The notes below the pieces were generated by a model. That model was not told the origin of the DNA. It made no database searches and worked only from the letters and a program-made list of their open reading frames with translations. Positions 46,379 to 55,469 of a stretch of DNA of 64,000 nt are shown piece by piece. Position numbers and translations under genes: made by a program. The stretch is from Bacteroidota bacterium (lineage in GTDB: Bacteria; Bacteroidota; Bacteroidia; Flavobacteriales; Weeksellaceae): NCBI GenBank assembly GCA_023422635.1, contig JAFAGO010000014.1:7649-71648 (forward strand), written 5' to 3'. How positions within the stretch are numbered: the first letter of the stretch is position 1; each line of letters begins with the position of its first letter.

Positions 46379-47308
46379 TTAAGAATACTTTAACAGAATT
46401 TTATCGACGATAAATTGGGCTAACTTTTCTTTACTTTGCACCGTCCAACCCGCAATATGTGGGGTAACAATAACGCGTTCAGAAGCTAATAAAAATTCCA
46501 GATCCTTGTTGGTGTTGTCGATATTTTCAAAGCTGGACTTTTCATATTCTAAAACATCCAAAGCAGCGCCTTTAATTTTTCCAGATTGAATTCCTTCAAC
46601 TAAATCTTTCGTTTTTACATTTTTTCCCCGAGCGGTATTCACGAAGTAAAAAGGTTTTTGCATTGTATTAATGAAATCAGCGTCAACGAGATTGTGCGTT
46701 TGAGGGGTAATCGGCAAATGTAGACTGATAATATCTGAGCGTTTTTGAAGTTCTTCCAAAGAAACCTGCGTTGCAAATTCATCGGATAGATTCGGAAGGA
46801 TATCGTGAAAAATTACTTCGCAACCAAACCCTGAAAGTCTTTTAGCTACGGCTTTCCCCATGTTGCCATACCCGATAATTCCGAACGTTTTGCCTAACAA
46901 TTCATCGCCGCGATTTTCTTCTCGTTTCCAAATTCCGTTCTTCACTTCTTGAGACGCAATAAACAAGCGATTCATTAAAATAAGAAGCATTCCTACAACG
47001 TGTTCTGCTACAGAATCGCGATTTCCTTCTGGAGAACTGATCAAGTAAATTCCTAAACGATCAGCCGTTTCTCCATCAATGTTTTCCATTCCTGCACCAA
47101 CTCTTGCGATAAATTGAAGATGCGATGCGTGTTCAAGGAAATTTTGGTCTAAAGGAATTCGGCTTCGAATGATAATTCCATCATAATCTTGAATTTTGTT
47201 TAAAACTTCGTTGTACGAGGAATGATGATCTTCCTCTACAGTAAAACCTTTTGCCGTTAATTGCTCGGAAATTAATGGATGATTTTGATCGAGTTGTAGA
47301 ATTTTCAT
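46379..47308 (-). CDS. D-2-hydroxyacid dehydrogenase (phosphoglycerate-dehydrogenase-like)
   Basis: This NAD-dependent dehydrogenase (309 residues from the ATG at 47308) has the Rossmann motif GKTFGIIGYGNMGKAVAKRL. Catalytic residues lie in VNTARGKNV (Arg), ALDVLEYE (Glu) and TPHIAGWT (His). It lacks the ACT domain of long SerA forms. Possible substrates are 3-phosphoglycerate, glyoxylate/hydroxypyruvate or D-lactate. No serC is adjacent, so serA cannot be assigned. It lies 32 nt after the thioesterase gene in the leftward run. Confidence 0.87.
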   Translation of the reverse strand: MKILQLDQNHPLISEQLTAKGFTVEEDHHSSYNEVLNKIQDYDGIIIRSRIPLDQNFLEHASHLQFIARVGAGMENIDGETADRLGIYLISSPEGNRDSVAEHVVGMLLILMNRLFIASQEVKNGIWKREENRGDELLGKTFGIIGYGNMGKAVAKRLSGFGCEVIFHDILPNLSDEFATQVSLEELQKRSDIISLHLPITPQTHNLVDADFINTMQKPFYFVNTARGKNVKTKDLVEGIQSGKIKGAALDVLEYEKSSFENIDNTNKDLEFLLASERVIVTPHIAGWTVQSKEKLAQFIVDKILLKYS

Positions 47309-47340
47309 AACGAAAATGGAATTCAATTTTTGTAGTTCGG

Positions 47341-47862
47341 TTAATCTGGATGCGTACAGAACAATTTTTTTAGTTCTGTGGATTCTTGAGGCTTCATTCT
47401 TCCAGAAAGAATTAAGGAAAGTTCTTTTCTGCGCATTGCCGCTTCAAACCTGTGGGTTTCTTCTTCGGTTTCGGGTTGCATTTGCGGAACGGGAAGCGGT
47501 TTGTTATTGGCATCAACAGCAACAAAAGTATAAATGCCTTCGTTGGTGTGGATTTTTTTGCCCGTAATTGGATCATCTAACCAGACATCCACATATACTT
47601 CCATCGATGTGGAAAATGCACGCGATACTTTGGATTCTAAAACAACTACGCCTCCTTCTGGAATAGGAACTTTAAAGGAAACATGGTTTACAGACACGGT
47701 TACCACACGTCTTTCAGAATGTCGCGATGCGGAAATGGAAGCGCAACGATCCATTTTCGCCAAAAGCTCTCCACCAAAAAGGTTTCCTAAAGAATTGGTT
47801 TCGTTCGGGAGAACGATGTTGGTCATAATGGTTAATGATTCGGACGCTTTTTTGATTTCCAT
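47341..47862 (-). CDS. Acyl-CoA thioesterase (hot-dog fold)
   Basis: This 173-residue hot-dog-fold enzyme hydrolyses acyl-CoA. The family pattern includes NSLGNLFGGELLAKMDRCAS, with the catalytic-region Asn and Asp, followed by VTVSVNHVSFKVPIPEGG. It resembles YciA/ACOT-type thioesterases. A charged C-terminal tail of about 40 residues follows the fold. Its first 31 nt overlap the end of the HU-like gene in a different frame, so translation of the two is linked. Confidence 0.87.
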   Translation of the reverse strand: MEIKKASESLTIMTNIVLPNETNSLGNLFGGELLAKMDRCASISASRHSERRVVTVSVNHVSFKVPIPEGGVVVLESKVSRAFSTSMEVYVDVWLDDPITGKKIHTNEGIYTFVAVDANNKPLPVPQMQPETEEETHRFEAAMRRKELSLILSGRMKPQESTELKKLFCTHPD

Positions 47863-48620
47863 TTTTTACTTGTATGATGATTTTTGTTGCTCCATTTTTG
47901 GTTGGAAGCATTTGTATTTAAGGGCGTAATTCCCCCTTTGAGAGAGTCATTTTGTAATGAATCTTTTTTATTAATTTTTGAAGAATCAATTTTTGCAGAA
48001 TCTTTTACAATTCTTCTGGTTGATGTTTTAATTGAAACTTCATTGAATGATTTTTTTCCGAAAAGTAACTCTTGCTGGGTAATCCCAAAATAGAGTAATC
48101 CCAGAAATGGAACGAACACAAGAAAAATCCAAAGTATAGATTTGTTGAATTGGTAATCGCTCGCGTTTGGCTCCGAAGAATCTGTTATTGGACTTTCGCT
48201 TTTACTTTCTTTAATTTCGGCGAGCGAAATTTCTTCTAATCCGTAAAAATCAGGAGAAACATCTTCTAATCGTTCACCACTAAATTGAAGTCCGTTTTCG
48301 CTGTTCGTAATGGTTCCAATTTCAGGAATTTCAACTTGCTGATTCGCCTTCAGTTTGTTTTTCCAATGTTCGGTGGTTTGAAGAAGTGCTCCTTCTACAT
48401 CGTTTTCAGAAATGTTTTCCGCTTTGGAAAGATATTTTGAAAATTCTTTGTTGATAATCTCAAAATCAGCTTCAAAATCAACTTGTTGTGCTGGCGGCAA
48501 AATTTTACCATCTTCGCTTATGGCAGCGGTAGTATTTTTCAATGAAAATGTACCAAAACCAGAAATTTCTGCCTTGTGGTACATTTTCAAGAAAGCAAGA
48601 ATATGTTGTGGAATATTCAT
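47832..48620 (-). CDS. HU-CCDC81-like domain protein with one membrane helix
   Basis: This 262-residue protein has two N-terminal HU-like/CCDC81 domains (about 1-75 and 80-125; GFGTFSLKNTTAAISEDGK and EIPEIGTITNSENGLQFSG). A polar linker and a single membrane helix (about 163-180, SILWIFLVFVPFLGLLYFG) follow. The C-terminal tail is very rich in Lys/Ser/Asn and presumably periplasmic. The Bacteroidota members with SPOR domains bind peptidoglycan; no SPOR domain is seen here. The 3' end overlaps the thioesterase gene by 31 nt. Confidence 0.78.
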   Translation of the reverse strand: MNIPQHILAFLKMYHKAEISGFGTFSLKNTTAAISEDGKILPPAQQVDFEADFEIINKEFSKYLSKAENISENDVEGALLQTTEHWKNKLKANQQVEIPEIGTITNSENGLQFSGERLEDVSPDFYGLEEISLAEIKESKSESPITDSSEPNASDYQFNKSILWIFLVFVPFLGLLYFGITQQELLFGKKSFNEVSIKTSTRRIVKDSAKIDSSKINKKDSLQNDSLKGGITPLNTNASNQKWSNKNHHTSKKWKSKKRPNH

Positions 48621-48684
48621 ATTGTCGGCAAATTTAGTTCTTTTCTTTTTTATTGTAAAATTAAGCCGACTGTGGAATGTGTTT

Positions 48685-50802
48685 TTACTTAAATTTTAAA
48701 CTGATACCAAACATAAAATTCGTTCCGGCTTGCGCATAATAATACGGCGAACCATCGTACACAAATCCATTATTTACATATTTTTTATCGAAAATATTGT
48801 TCAGTAAAAATTTAAGATCTACATCCATTTTGTTGAATTTTAAAGCATACTGAGCATTAAAATCGGAAAGGAAATATCCTTGAATTTCCAACGCTGCATT
48901 TTCAGTATTGTCTAAAAATTGCGATCCAACATATTTGTTTTGAAGTCCGATAGAAACGTTTTCTGTAGGTTTAAAATTCAGTAAAAGATTTCCAATAAAT
49001 TCCGGTGAGAAAGAGGTTTTGGTATCGCCTAAATTCTCAATTCCATTTTCGGTTTCTTGTTTAAAATCTAAATTTTTGTTTTGACTAAATGTTGCATTTG
49101 CGGAGATTTGGAATTGATGAGAAAGCGCTGCCGCAGCACCGATTTCTACTCCCATTCGATAGGATTTCCCGGAGTTTGCACGAACAAATGCTCCCACATT
49201 GTTGATTTCTCCGGTAAGAACCAATTGGTTCACAAAATTCATATAATAGGCATTTGCTGAGAGTTGTATTTTGCCGAACGATTTTTCGATTCCGGCCTCA
49301 AAATCATGCAGTTCCTCAGGTTTGGTTTCTGGGTTTGCAAATAAATCATCGCGATTGGGCTCTCTTTTTGCGTTGGCATACGAAAGAAATATTTTTCCCG
49401 AAGAAATTCGGTAACTGATCCCCGCTTTTGGGTTGAAGAATGTCCAGTTTTTATCTAAATTAACGCCTTCATCATCTCCTTGCTGAATGATTTTGGTATT
49501 ATAATCAATATTTCTCAATTGCAAATCTCCAAAAAATTCCCAATCGCCAACATTCAAAATTGCTTTTGCAAATCCAGAATATTCTGTTTTAACAGAGCGA
49601 TTTCTATAATATTCATGCTCGAAAATTTCAGGAAAATAAACGCCGGAAACGTTACCGTAATGTCGACCATAATATTGATTGGCAACGGCTCCAAAATTTA
49701 AATCTACGCTTCCGATATTTCCATATAAAGTGGAGACGATTCCGTAAAAATCGTTATTAAGCCATTTTTTTCGGATAAAGTCGGTTCTGGTTGTTTCTGC
49801 TCCGTTTTCAGAAATATTTGGCAAGTTGTATTTTGAAAATTTTGCATCTTGCTTGTAGTTTTCGTAAAATCCTTTCCCTTTGGTGTAATGTGCGGTAGTT
49901 TCCAATTTCCAATGATCACCTAAACCTTGTTCCCAAAGCAACTGATAGTGATTTTGTTGGTATTTATCATTTTCATTTTTATAAAAATCAATAATGTTTT
50001 CCCAATTGGAATCGTAAATCGCTCCAGAAATATTGAATTTTGGATTGGTTTCCCAAGTGGCCTTATCGATTCCGTTCCACGCTTGGTACGTGGTTTCGTA
50101 TCCGCCAAATGCCATTGCTCTCAACTTCGTTTTTCCTTCTTCAAAAAGTGCGGAGAAGTTGTAGGAATCAAGGTTAGATTTTGCACGATCGATATAACCA
50201 TCAGAATGAATTTTTGTGTAACGTCCCATCAATGACAGTCTGTTTTTCCAAAATTTTCCCGATCCGATTTCTGCGGAGTATTTGTAGGTGTTAAACGAAC
50301 CATAACTGTCGTCGGTTTTTACATAAAATTGTTCTTCTGGATCTTTAGAAATTACATTTACGCTTGCTCCAAAAGCAGAAACCCCGTTTGAAGAAGTTCC
50401 CACGCCACGCTGAATAATAATTTGTGAAGCTGAACTGGTAAGATCTGGAACGTCCACAAAGAAAGTGCCTTGACTTTCGGAGTCGTTGTACGGAACGCCG
50501 TTCATCATTACATTAATTGAATTTCCTGCGACCCCACGAATACGGAATCCTGTATATCCTACGCCATTACCTGCATCGGATGTGCTTACAATCGACATTT
50601 GATTTTTAAGCAAAATAGGTAAGTCTTGACCGAGGTTTTTCTGCTCAAGATCTTTTTGAACATTAATAATTTCTTTAGCGACGGGAAGTCGTTTTGTGAA
50701 GTTAACCGCTTCAATTTCGTGTACTTTCGCGGAATCTTGTGGAAGTGTTTGCGCAAAGTAGAACGGGCCTGCGCAAAGCCCTAAAAAAACAAATCCTTTC
50801 AT
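48685..50802 (-). CDS. TonB-dependent outer-membrane receptor, predicted thiamin transporter
   Basis: This 705-residue receptor has a signal peptide (MKGFVFLGLCAGPFYFAQ). The plug domain (about 45-155) contains GFRIRGVAGNSINVMMNGVP. A 22-strand-type barrel follows, ending in the phenylalanine-rich strand FMFGISLKFK. It has no N-terminal carboxypeptidase-like domain and is not paired with SusD. A TPP riboswitch in its leader predicts import of thiamin, its phosphates or a precursor, as for the OMR1 receptors of Bacteroidota. Substrate rests on regulation, not on the protein itself. Confidence 0.9.
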   Translation of the reverse strand: MKGFVFLGLCAGPFYFAQTLPQDSAKVHEIEAVNFTKRLPVAKEIINVQKDLEQKNLGQDLPILLKNQMSIVSTSDAGNGVGYTGFRIRGVAGNSINVMMNGVPYNDSESQGTFFVDVPDLTSSASQIIIQRGVGTSSNGVSAFGASVNVISKDPEEQFYVKTDDSYGSFNTYKYSAEIGSGKFWKNRLSLMGRYTKIHSDGYIDRAKSNLDSYNFSALFEEGKTKLRAMAFGGYETTYQAWNGIDKATWETNPKFNISGAIYDSNWENIIDFYKNENDKYQQNHYQLLWEQGLGDHWKLETTAHYTKGKGFYENYKQDAKFSKYNLPNISENGAETTRTDFIRKKWLNNDFYGIVSTLYGNIGSVDLNFGAVANQYYGRHYGNVSGVYFPEIFEHEYYRNRSVKTEYSGFAKAILNVGDWEFFGDLQLRNIDYNTKIIQQGDDEGVNLDKNWTFFNPKAGISYRISSGKIFLSYANAKREPNRDDLFANPETKPEELHDFEAGIEKSFGKIQLSANAYYMNFVNQLVLTGEINNVGAFVRANSGKSYRMGVEIGAAAALSHQFQISANATFSQNKNLDFKQETENGIENLGDTKTSFSPEFIGNLLLNFKPTENVSIGLQNKYVGSQFLDNTENAALEIQGYFLSDFNAQYALKFNKMDVDLKFLLNNIFDKKYVNNGFVYDGSPYYYAQAGTNFMFGISLKFK

Positions 50803-50922
50803 TCTTTTAAATTTTTTGGTTTAAAATTTATTGGAATAAAAGGGGCGATAATAAAGAATATGCCATTGAATATGCGACTAAAAGTCCGCTACATCTTGCT
50901 CTTTCGAATGGTATATTTTATT

Positions 50923-50995
50923 CAATTCCCTAAACAGCATTACCTGTTCTAGGTTCATTGGGTATCATCTCAGCCTTTTACAGCACCCCTTTAAT
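50923..50995 (-). promoter_or_regulatory. TPP (thiamin pyrophosphate) riboswitch
   Basis: On the minus strand, in order, the leader carries GGGGTGC, GGCTGAGATGATACCC, GAACCT, ACAGGTAATGCTGT and TAGGGA, the conserved THI-element blocks that form the pyrimidine- and pyrophosphate-binding arms. It lies about 120 nt upstream of the TonB-dependent receptor start. CCCCTTT at 50845-50839 (minus strand) is complementary to AAAGGGG at the 5' side of the aptamer and could be a switching partner; that part is inference. Confidence 0.93.
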
Positions 50996-51024
50996 TTCAG
51001 ATTGCAAAATTACATAAAAATCAA

Positions 51025-51759
51025 TTAATATGCTTTATTATTTTCATCAATGTAAAAATAATTTTTACCGTCTTTTGTTACTTCGAACATGTGTGCCATC
51101 TTCCAGCTAAAATTTCGTTTAATATCGCTGTACTCAAAAGGAATTATTGTTTTCCCGTTTTTATCAATTACGCCAAATCGATCGTTTTTAGAAGCGATTA
51201 TCATCGGTTCGTCCACGTTATCTCCTTCCATGACAAATAGATACTGAAATTGCGGGTAAATTTGATACTGCCGATAATCTGCTGGATTTGTGAAGGCGCG
51301 TTTGTCAATCAAACCGTAGAATCCATTACCGATATACGCATAATAGTTTTTTTCGATGTAAGTTGCTTCGCACATTCCCAAATCTTCTTTTTTAAAAGTG
51401 TATGCTTTTTTTCCTGCCTTGTTGATTCGATAATCTTTATTGTCTACCGTAACAGAAGCAAATTCTGCTGAGCCGAACTTTCTAACTTTCTCGTTGGTTG
51501 CGTTAAGCAAGTTGCAATCTTCGTAAAAGAAGGTTCCGAATTTAAACTGGTGCGGAATAATCAACGTTCCCTTTTGGTTTACATATCCTAACTTTCCGTC
51601 TTTTCTTTGTGGAATAAGGTCGGGTAAAATGGGGTTTACGCGCTCCAGATCGGATTTCTTTGCAGCAGTTTGAAAGGTATTTTTTGAAACCGATTTTTTT
51701 GTTTGTGCAGGAATGTAAATAATGGACAACACGATTAAAATGCTGAGGTAATTTTTCAT
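51025..51759 (-). CDS. WG-repeat secreted protein
   Basis: From the ATG at 51759 the protein has 244 residues and a signal peptide (MKNYLSILIVLSIIYIPAQ). WG-type repeats follow, such as GKLGYVNQKGTLIIPHQFKFG and DRFGVIDKNGKTIIPFEYSDI. WG repeats form beta-propeller-like or beta-helical structures of unknown function, often periplasmic. The frame is open 13 codons further upstream, but those residues would precede the signal peptide. It follows the DUF2752 gene and precedes the riboswitch region. Confidence 0.82.
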   Translation of the reverse strand: MKNYLSILIVLSIIYIPAQTKKSVSKNTFQTAAKKSDLERVNPILPDLIPQRKDGKLGYVNQKGTLIIPHQFKFGTFFYEDCNLLNATNEKVRKFGSAEFASVTVDNKDYRINKAGKKAYTFKKEDLGMCEATYIEKNYYAYIGNGFYGLIDKRAFTNPADYRQYQIYPQFQYLFVMEGDNVDEPMIIASKNDRFGVIDKNGKTIIPFEYSDIKRNFSWKMAHMFEVTKDGKNYFYIDENNKAY

Positions 51760-51797
51760 GAAAGTGTTTTTTACAAAATCATTGCCAAAAGTAAGCA

Positions 51798-52292
51798 TTA
51801 CATGTTTCTTAGAATAAAAAATAGGAAAATGATCATTAATACAATGATAATTGCGTTCTTTCCGAAAAGAAATTTTTTCACTTTTGGAAATCGATTGTTA
51901 ACATTTTTATTTTGGAATATAAAACCTAATGCGACGTAGGGAATTAGCGTTACTAATAAAGGATTATAATGAAATGCGCTTTTAAAGTTGAAGTGAAGCA
52001 GTTCGTGAATGGCGCGCTGTGACCCACATCCTGGACAATCCCAACCTGTAATAGACTTGAATGGGCATTTTATAAATACTTCGTCTTTTGCTGGGTCAAA
52101 ATAATACAGCCACATTACCGCAACTACAATAATTATGATTAATGCAATACTGAAATAGCTTTTCGTAAAATTTCGTCTGGGAGTAGGAGTCAAGTAAATA
52201 GGATTAGAAAAAGTTTTTGAATTTAAATAAGTGAAGTTACGAAATTTTGAATTTCTTTGTGCTCGCTTTTGACGCTTGCAATCGCGTTTCAT
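51798..52292 (-). CDS. DUF2752 membrane protein
   Basis: This 164-residue protein has two or three hydrophobic segments (about 47-65, 111-127 and 147-162). The DUF2752 signature is CPFKSITGWDCPGCGSQRAIHELLHFN, with a CPGC motif that may bind metal or form a disulfide. Function is unknown. The first 45 residues are strongly basic and atypical, and the true start may lie further in at a non-ATG codon. It is the first gene of the leftward run that ends at serS. Confidence 0.78.
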   Translation of the reverse strand: MKRDCKRQKRAQRNSKFRNFTYLNSKTFSNPIYLTPTPRRNFTKSYFSIALIIIIVVAVMWLYYFDPAKDEVFIKCPFKSITGWDCPGCGSQRAIHELLHFNFKSAFHYNPLLVTLIPYVALGFIFQNKNVNNRFPKVKKFLFGKNAIIIVLMIIFLFFILRNM

Positions 52293-52643
52293 TAAAAAGG
52301 AACATTCTAAAGAAAAACCGCTAATAATTGCATGAATTGAGAATACCCGAAAAAATATTGCAATTCTTCTTCTTTAAAGTATGAAATCTGTTGTTTGACT
52401 TTGATGATGAATTTCCATTTATAATTTGATGTTTTTGCGAATGTATTAATAAATAGATATTCAGAATACTATTTATATACATTCTAAATTAATTATATCC
52501 AAAAAAGCCTTATTTTTTTATTAAATTTGTGTAACATTTTAAAACTCGTATTCCGTTCTCAAAGTACGTAATAATGAGGATGTTGTAAATGTAAAATTAG
52601 TATTAACAAATCTTTTATTAACGTAGGAAAAGCGTTCTATAAC
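52293..52643. other. Divergent regulatory region before the aconitase pair
   Basis: This 351-nt A+T-rich gap separates the DUF2752 gene from acnB. It contains TAAATTTG at 52522-52529, a good TAnnTTTG -7 match that would give a leader of about 110 nt for acnB. I see no ORF, tRNA or known riboswitch in it. Confidence 0.5.
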
Positions 52644-55415
52644 ATGAGCATTTATCAGGATTATCTTCAGGAGATCGAAGAAAGAAAAATACAAGGTCTT
52701 CACCCAAAACCAATTGACGGTGCCGAATTAACCAGCGAAATTATCGCGCAAATTAAAGATACAGCGAATCCTAACAGAAAGGATTCTCTTCATTTCTTTA
52801 TCTACAACACTTTGCCGGGAACAACGCCTGCAGCAGGGGTAAAAGCGGAATTTCTTAAAGAAATTATTCTTGGCGAATCAATGGTAGAAGAAATCACACC
52901 CGATTATGCTTTTGAACTTTTATCTCACATGAAAGGTGGTCCTTCCATTAAAGTTCTTTTAGATTTAGCTTTAGGCAATAATGAAGAAATTGCTCAAAAA
53001 GCGGCTTCAGTTTTAAAAACACAAGTCTTCTTATATGATGCTGATACGGATCGATTAAGAAAAGCTTTTGATGAAGGTAATGTAATTGCAAAAGATATTA
53101 TTGAAAGCTACGCGAAAGCTGAGTTCTTTACGCAACTTCCACAAGTTCCGGATGAAATTAAAGTCGTAACTTTTATCGCCGGAGAAGGTGATATTTCTAC
53201 CGATTTGCTTTCCCCAGGAAATCAAGCCCACTCACGTTCCGATCGTGAGCTTCATGGTAAATGTATGATTACTCCAGAAGCGCAAGCCCAAATTCGTGCA
53301 TTACAAACTTTGCATCCTGATGCAAGCGTGATGCTTATTGCTGAAAAAGGAACAATGGGTGTAGGATCTTCGCGTATGTCGGGGGTAAATAACGTTGCCC
53401 TTTGGACAGGCAAGCAAGCAAGTCCGTACGTACCGTTTGTAAATATTGCACCAATTGTAGCGGGAACCAATGGTATTTCGCCGATTTTCTTAACTACAGT
53501 TGATGTTACTGGTGGTATTGGAATTGACCTTAAAAACTGGGTGAAAAAGCAAGATGAAAATGGAAATTTAGTTCTGAATGAAAAAGGAGAACCCGCTCTT
53601 GAAGAAGTCTATTCTGTTGCTACAGGAACCGTTTTAACCATCAATACTCAGAATAAAAAATTATATAACGGAGATCAAGAGTTGATTGATATTTCAAAAT
53701 CTTTAACTCCGCAAAAACTAGAGTTTATCCGCGCTGGCGGATCTTATGCTGTTGTGTTTGGTAAAAAAATTCAAACTTTTGCAGCGAATCTTTTAGGTGT
53801 TGTAGCGCCAACGGTTTTTGCCCCAGCGAAAGAAATTTCAATTGAAGGACAAGGTTTAACTGCCGTTGAAAAAATCTTTAACAAAAATGCTGTTGGAGTA
53901 ACTCCAGGTAAAGTTTTACATGCAGGTTCTGATGTTCGTGTTGAAGTAAATATTGTGGGATCTCAAGATACCACAGGGTTAATGACGGCTCAAGAATTGG
54001 AATCGATGGCAGCAACGGTAATTTCTCCAATTGTTGATGGTGCGTACCAATCAGGATGTCATACCGCTTCCGTTTGGGATAAAAAAGCGCAAAATAACAT
54101 TCCTAAACTAATGAAGTTTATGAATGAATTTGGATTAATTACCGCAAGAGATCCCAAGAATGAATACCACGCGATGACCGACGTTATTCATAAAGTGTTG
54201 AATGACATTACCGTTGATGAATGGGCGATTATTATCGGTGGCGATTCACATACAAGAATGTCGAAAGGTGTAGCTTTCGGAGCGGATTCTGGAACGGTGG
54301 CTTTAGCGTTAGCAACGGGAGAAGCTTCAATGCCAATTCCTGAATCTGTAAAAGTAACCTTTAAAGGAGAAATGAAAGAGTATATGGATTTCCGTGATGT
54401 TGTTCATGCAACTCAAGCGCAAATGCTTCATCAATTTAATGGTGAGAATGTTTTCCAAGGAAGAATTATTGAAGTTCATATCGGAACTCTTCCTGCTGAT
54501 CAGGCATTTACCTTCACCGACTGGACTGCCGAAATGAAAGCGAAAGCATCCATCAATATATCAGAAGATGAAACCCTTATCACTTCATTAGAAATTGCCA
54601 AAAGTCGTATTCAAATCATGATCGATAAAGGGATGGATAATGAAAGAAGTGTTCTTCAAGGTTTAATTAACAAAGCAGATAAACGTATTTCGGAAATCAA
54701 ATCTGGTGAAAAACCAGCATTGAGACCGGATGAAGATGCAAAATATTATGCAGAAGTTGTGATCGATTTGGATCAAATTGCCGAACCAATGATTGCTGAT
54801 CCAGATGTAAATAATGAAGATGTTTCGAAAAGATATACCCACGATACAATTAGAGGACTTTCTTATTATGGAGGTGATAAAAAAGTAGATCTTGGTTTCG
54901 TAGGTTCTTGTATGGTGCATAAAGGAGATTTGAAAATCGTTTCTCAAATGTTGAAAAATTTAGAAAATCAACAAGGCGAAGTTAAATTTAATGCTCCGCT
55001 AGTAGTGGCAGCTCCTACTTATAATATTATTGATGAGTTAAAAGCTGAAGGCGATTGGGAATTATTAGAAAAATATTCTGGATTTGAATTCAATGATAAC
55101 GCACCGAAAAACGCTGCACGTACCGAATACGAAAATATGATGTACTTGGAACGCCCTGGATGTAACCTATGTATGGGGAATCAAGAAAAGGCAGAAAAAG
55201 GAGATACGGTAATGGCAACTTCAACGCGTCTTTTCCAAGGAAGAGTGGTGGAAGATTCTGAACGTAAAAAAGGAGAATCTTTGTTGGCTTCAACGCCAGT
55301 GGTGGTTCTATCTGCGATTTTAGGTAGAATTCCAACCAAAGAAGAATATGTAGCAGCAGTAGACGGTATAGAACTTACAAAATTCGCACCTTCTGGTAAA
55401 GAATTAGTATGCTAG
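52644..55415 (+). CDS. acnB: Aconitate hydratase B / 2-methylisocitrate dehydratase
   Basis: AcnB isomerises citrate to isocitrate through cis-aconitate and can dehydrate 2-methylisocitrate. The N-terminal HEAT-like domain (1-160) identifies the B type. The Fe-S domain order (swivel domain before the cluster domain) is that of AcnB. Cluster cysteines are in VGSCMVHKGDL and ERPGCNLCMGNQEKAEKG. Length (923) is slightly above E. coli AcnB. A second, non-B-type aconitase gene follows after 54 nt, probably on the same transcript. Confidence 0.95.
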   Translation: MSIYQDYLQEIEERKIQGLHPKPIDGAELTSEIIAQIKDTANPNRKDSLHFFIYNTLPGTTPAAGVKAEFLKEIILGESMVEEITPDYAFELLSHMKGGPSIKVLLDLALGNNEEIAQKAASVLKTQVFLYDADTDRLRKAFDEGNVIAKDIIESYAKAEFFTQLPQVPDEIKVVTFIAGEGDISTDLLSPGNQAHSRSDRELHGKCMITPEAQAQIRALQTLHPDASVMLIAEKGTMGVGSSRMSGVNNVALWTGKQASPYVPFVNIAPIVAGTNGISPIFLTTVDVTGGIGIDLKNWVKKQDENGNLVLNEKGEPALEEVYSVATGTVLTINTQNKKLYNGDQELIDISKSLTPQKLEFIRAGGSYAVVFGKKIQTFAANLLGVVAPTVFAPAKEISIEGQGLTAVEKIFNKNAVGVTPGKVLHAGSDVRVEVNIVGSQDTTGLMTAQELESMAATVISPIVDGAYQSGCHTASVWDKKAQNNIPKLMKFMNEFGLITARDPKNEYHAMTDVIHKVLNDITVDEWAIIIGGDSHTRMSKGVAFGADSGTVALALATGEASMPIPESVKVTFKGEMKEYMDFRDVVHATQAQMLHQFNGENVFQGRIIEVHIGTLPADQAFTFTDWTAEMKAKASINISEDETLITSLEIAKSRIQIMIDKGMDNERSVLQGLINKADKRISEIKSGEKPALRPDEDAKYYAEVVIDLDQIAEPMIADPDVNNEDVSKRYTHDTIRGLSYYGGDKKVDLGFVGSCMVHKGDLKIVSQMLKNLENQQGEVKFNAPLVVAAPTYNIIDELKAEGDWELLEKYSGFEFNDNAPKNAARTEYENMMYLERPGCNLCMGNQEKAEKGDTVMATSTRLFQGRVVEDSERKKGESLLASTPVVVLSAILGRIPTKEEYVAAVDGIELTKFAPSGKELVC

Positions 55416-55469
55416 CATAGTATTTGTGGGTTTCACTGCTAAAAAAAAGAATAAATAAAATCAAAAGAT

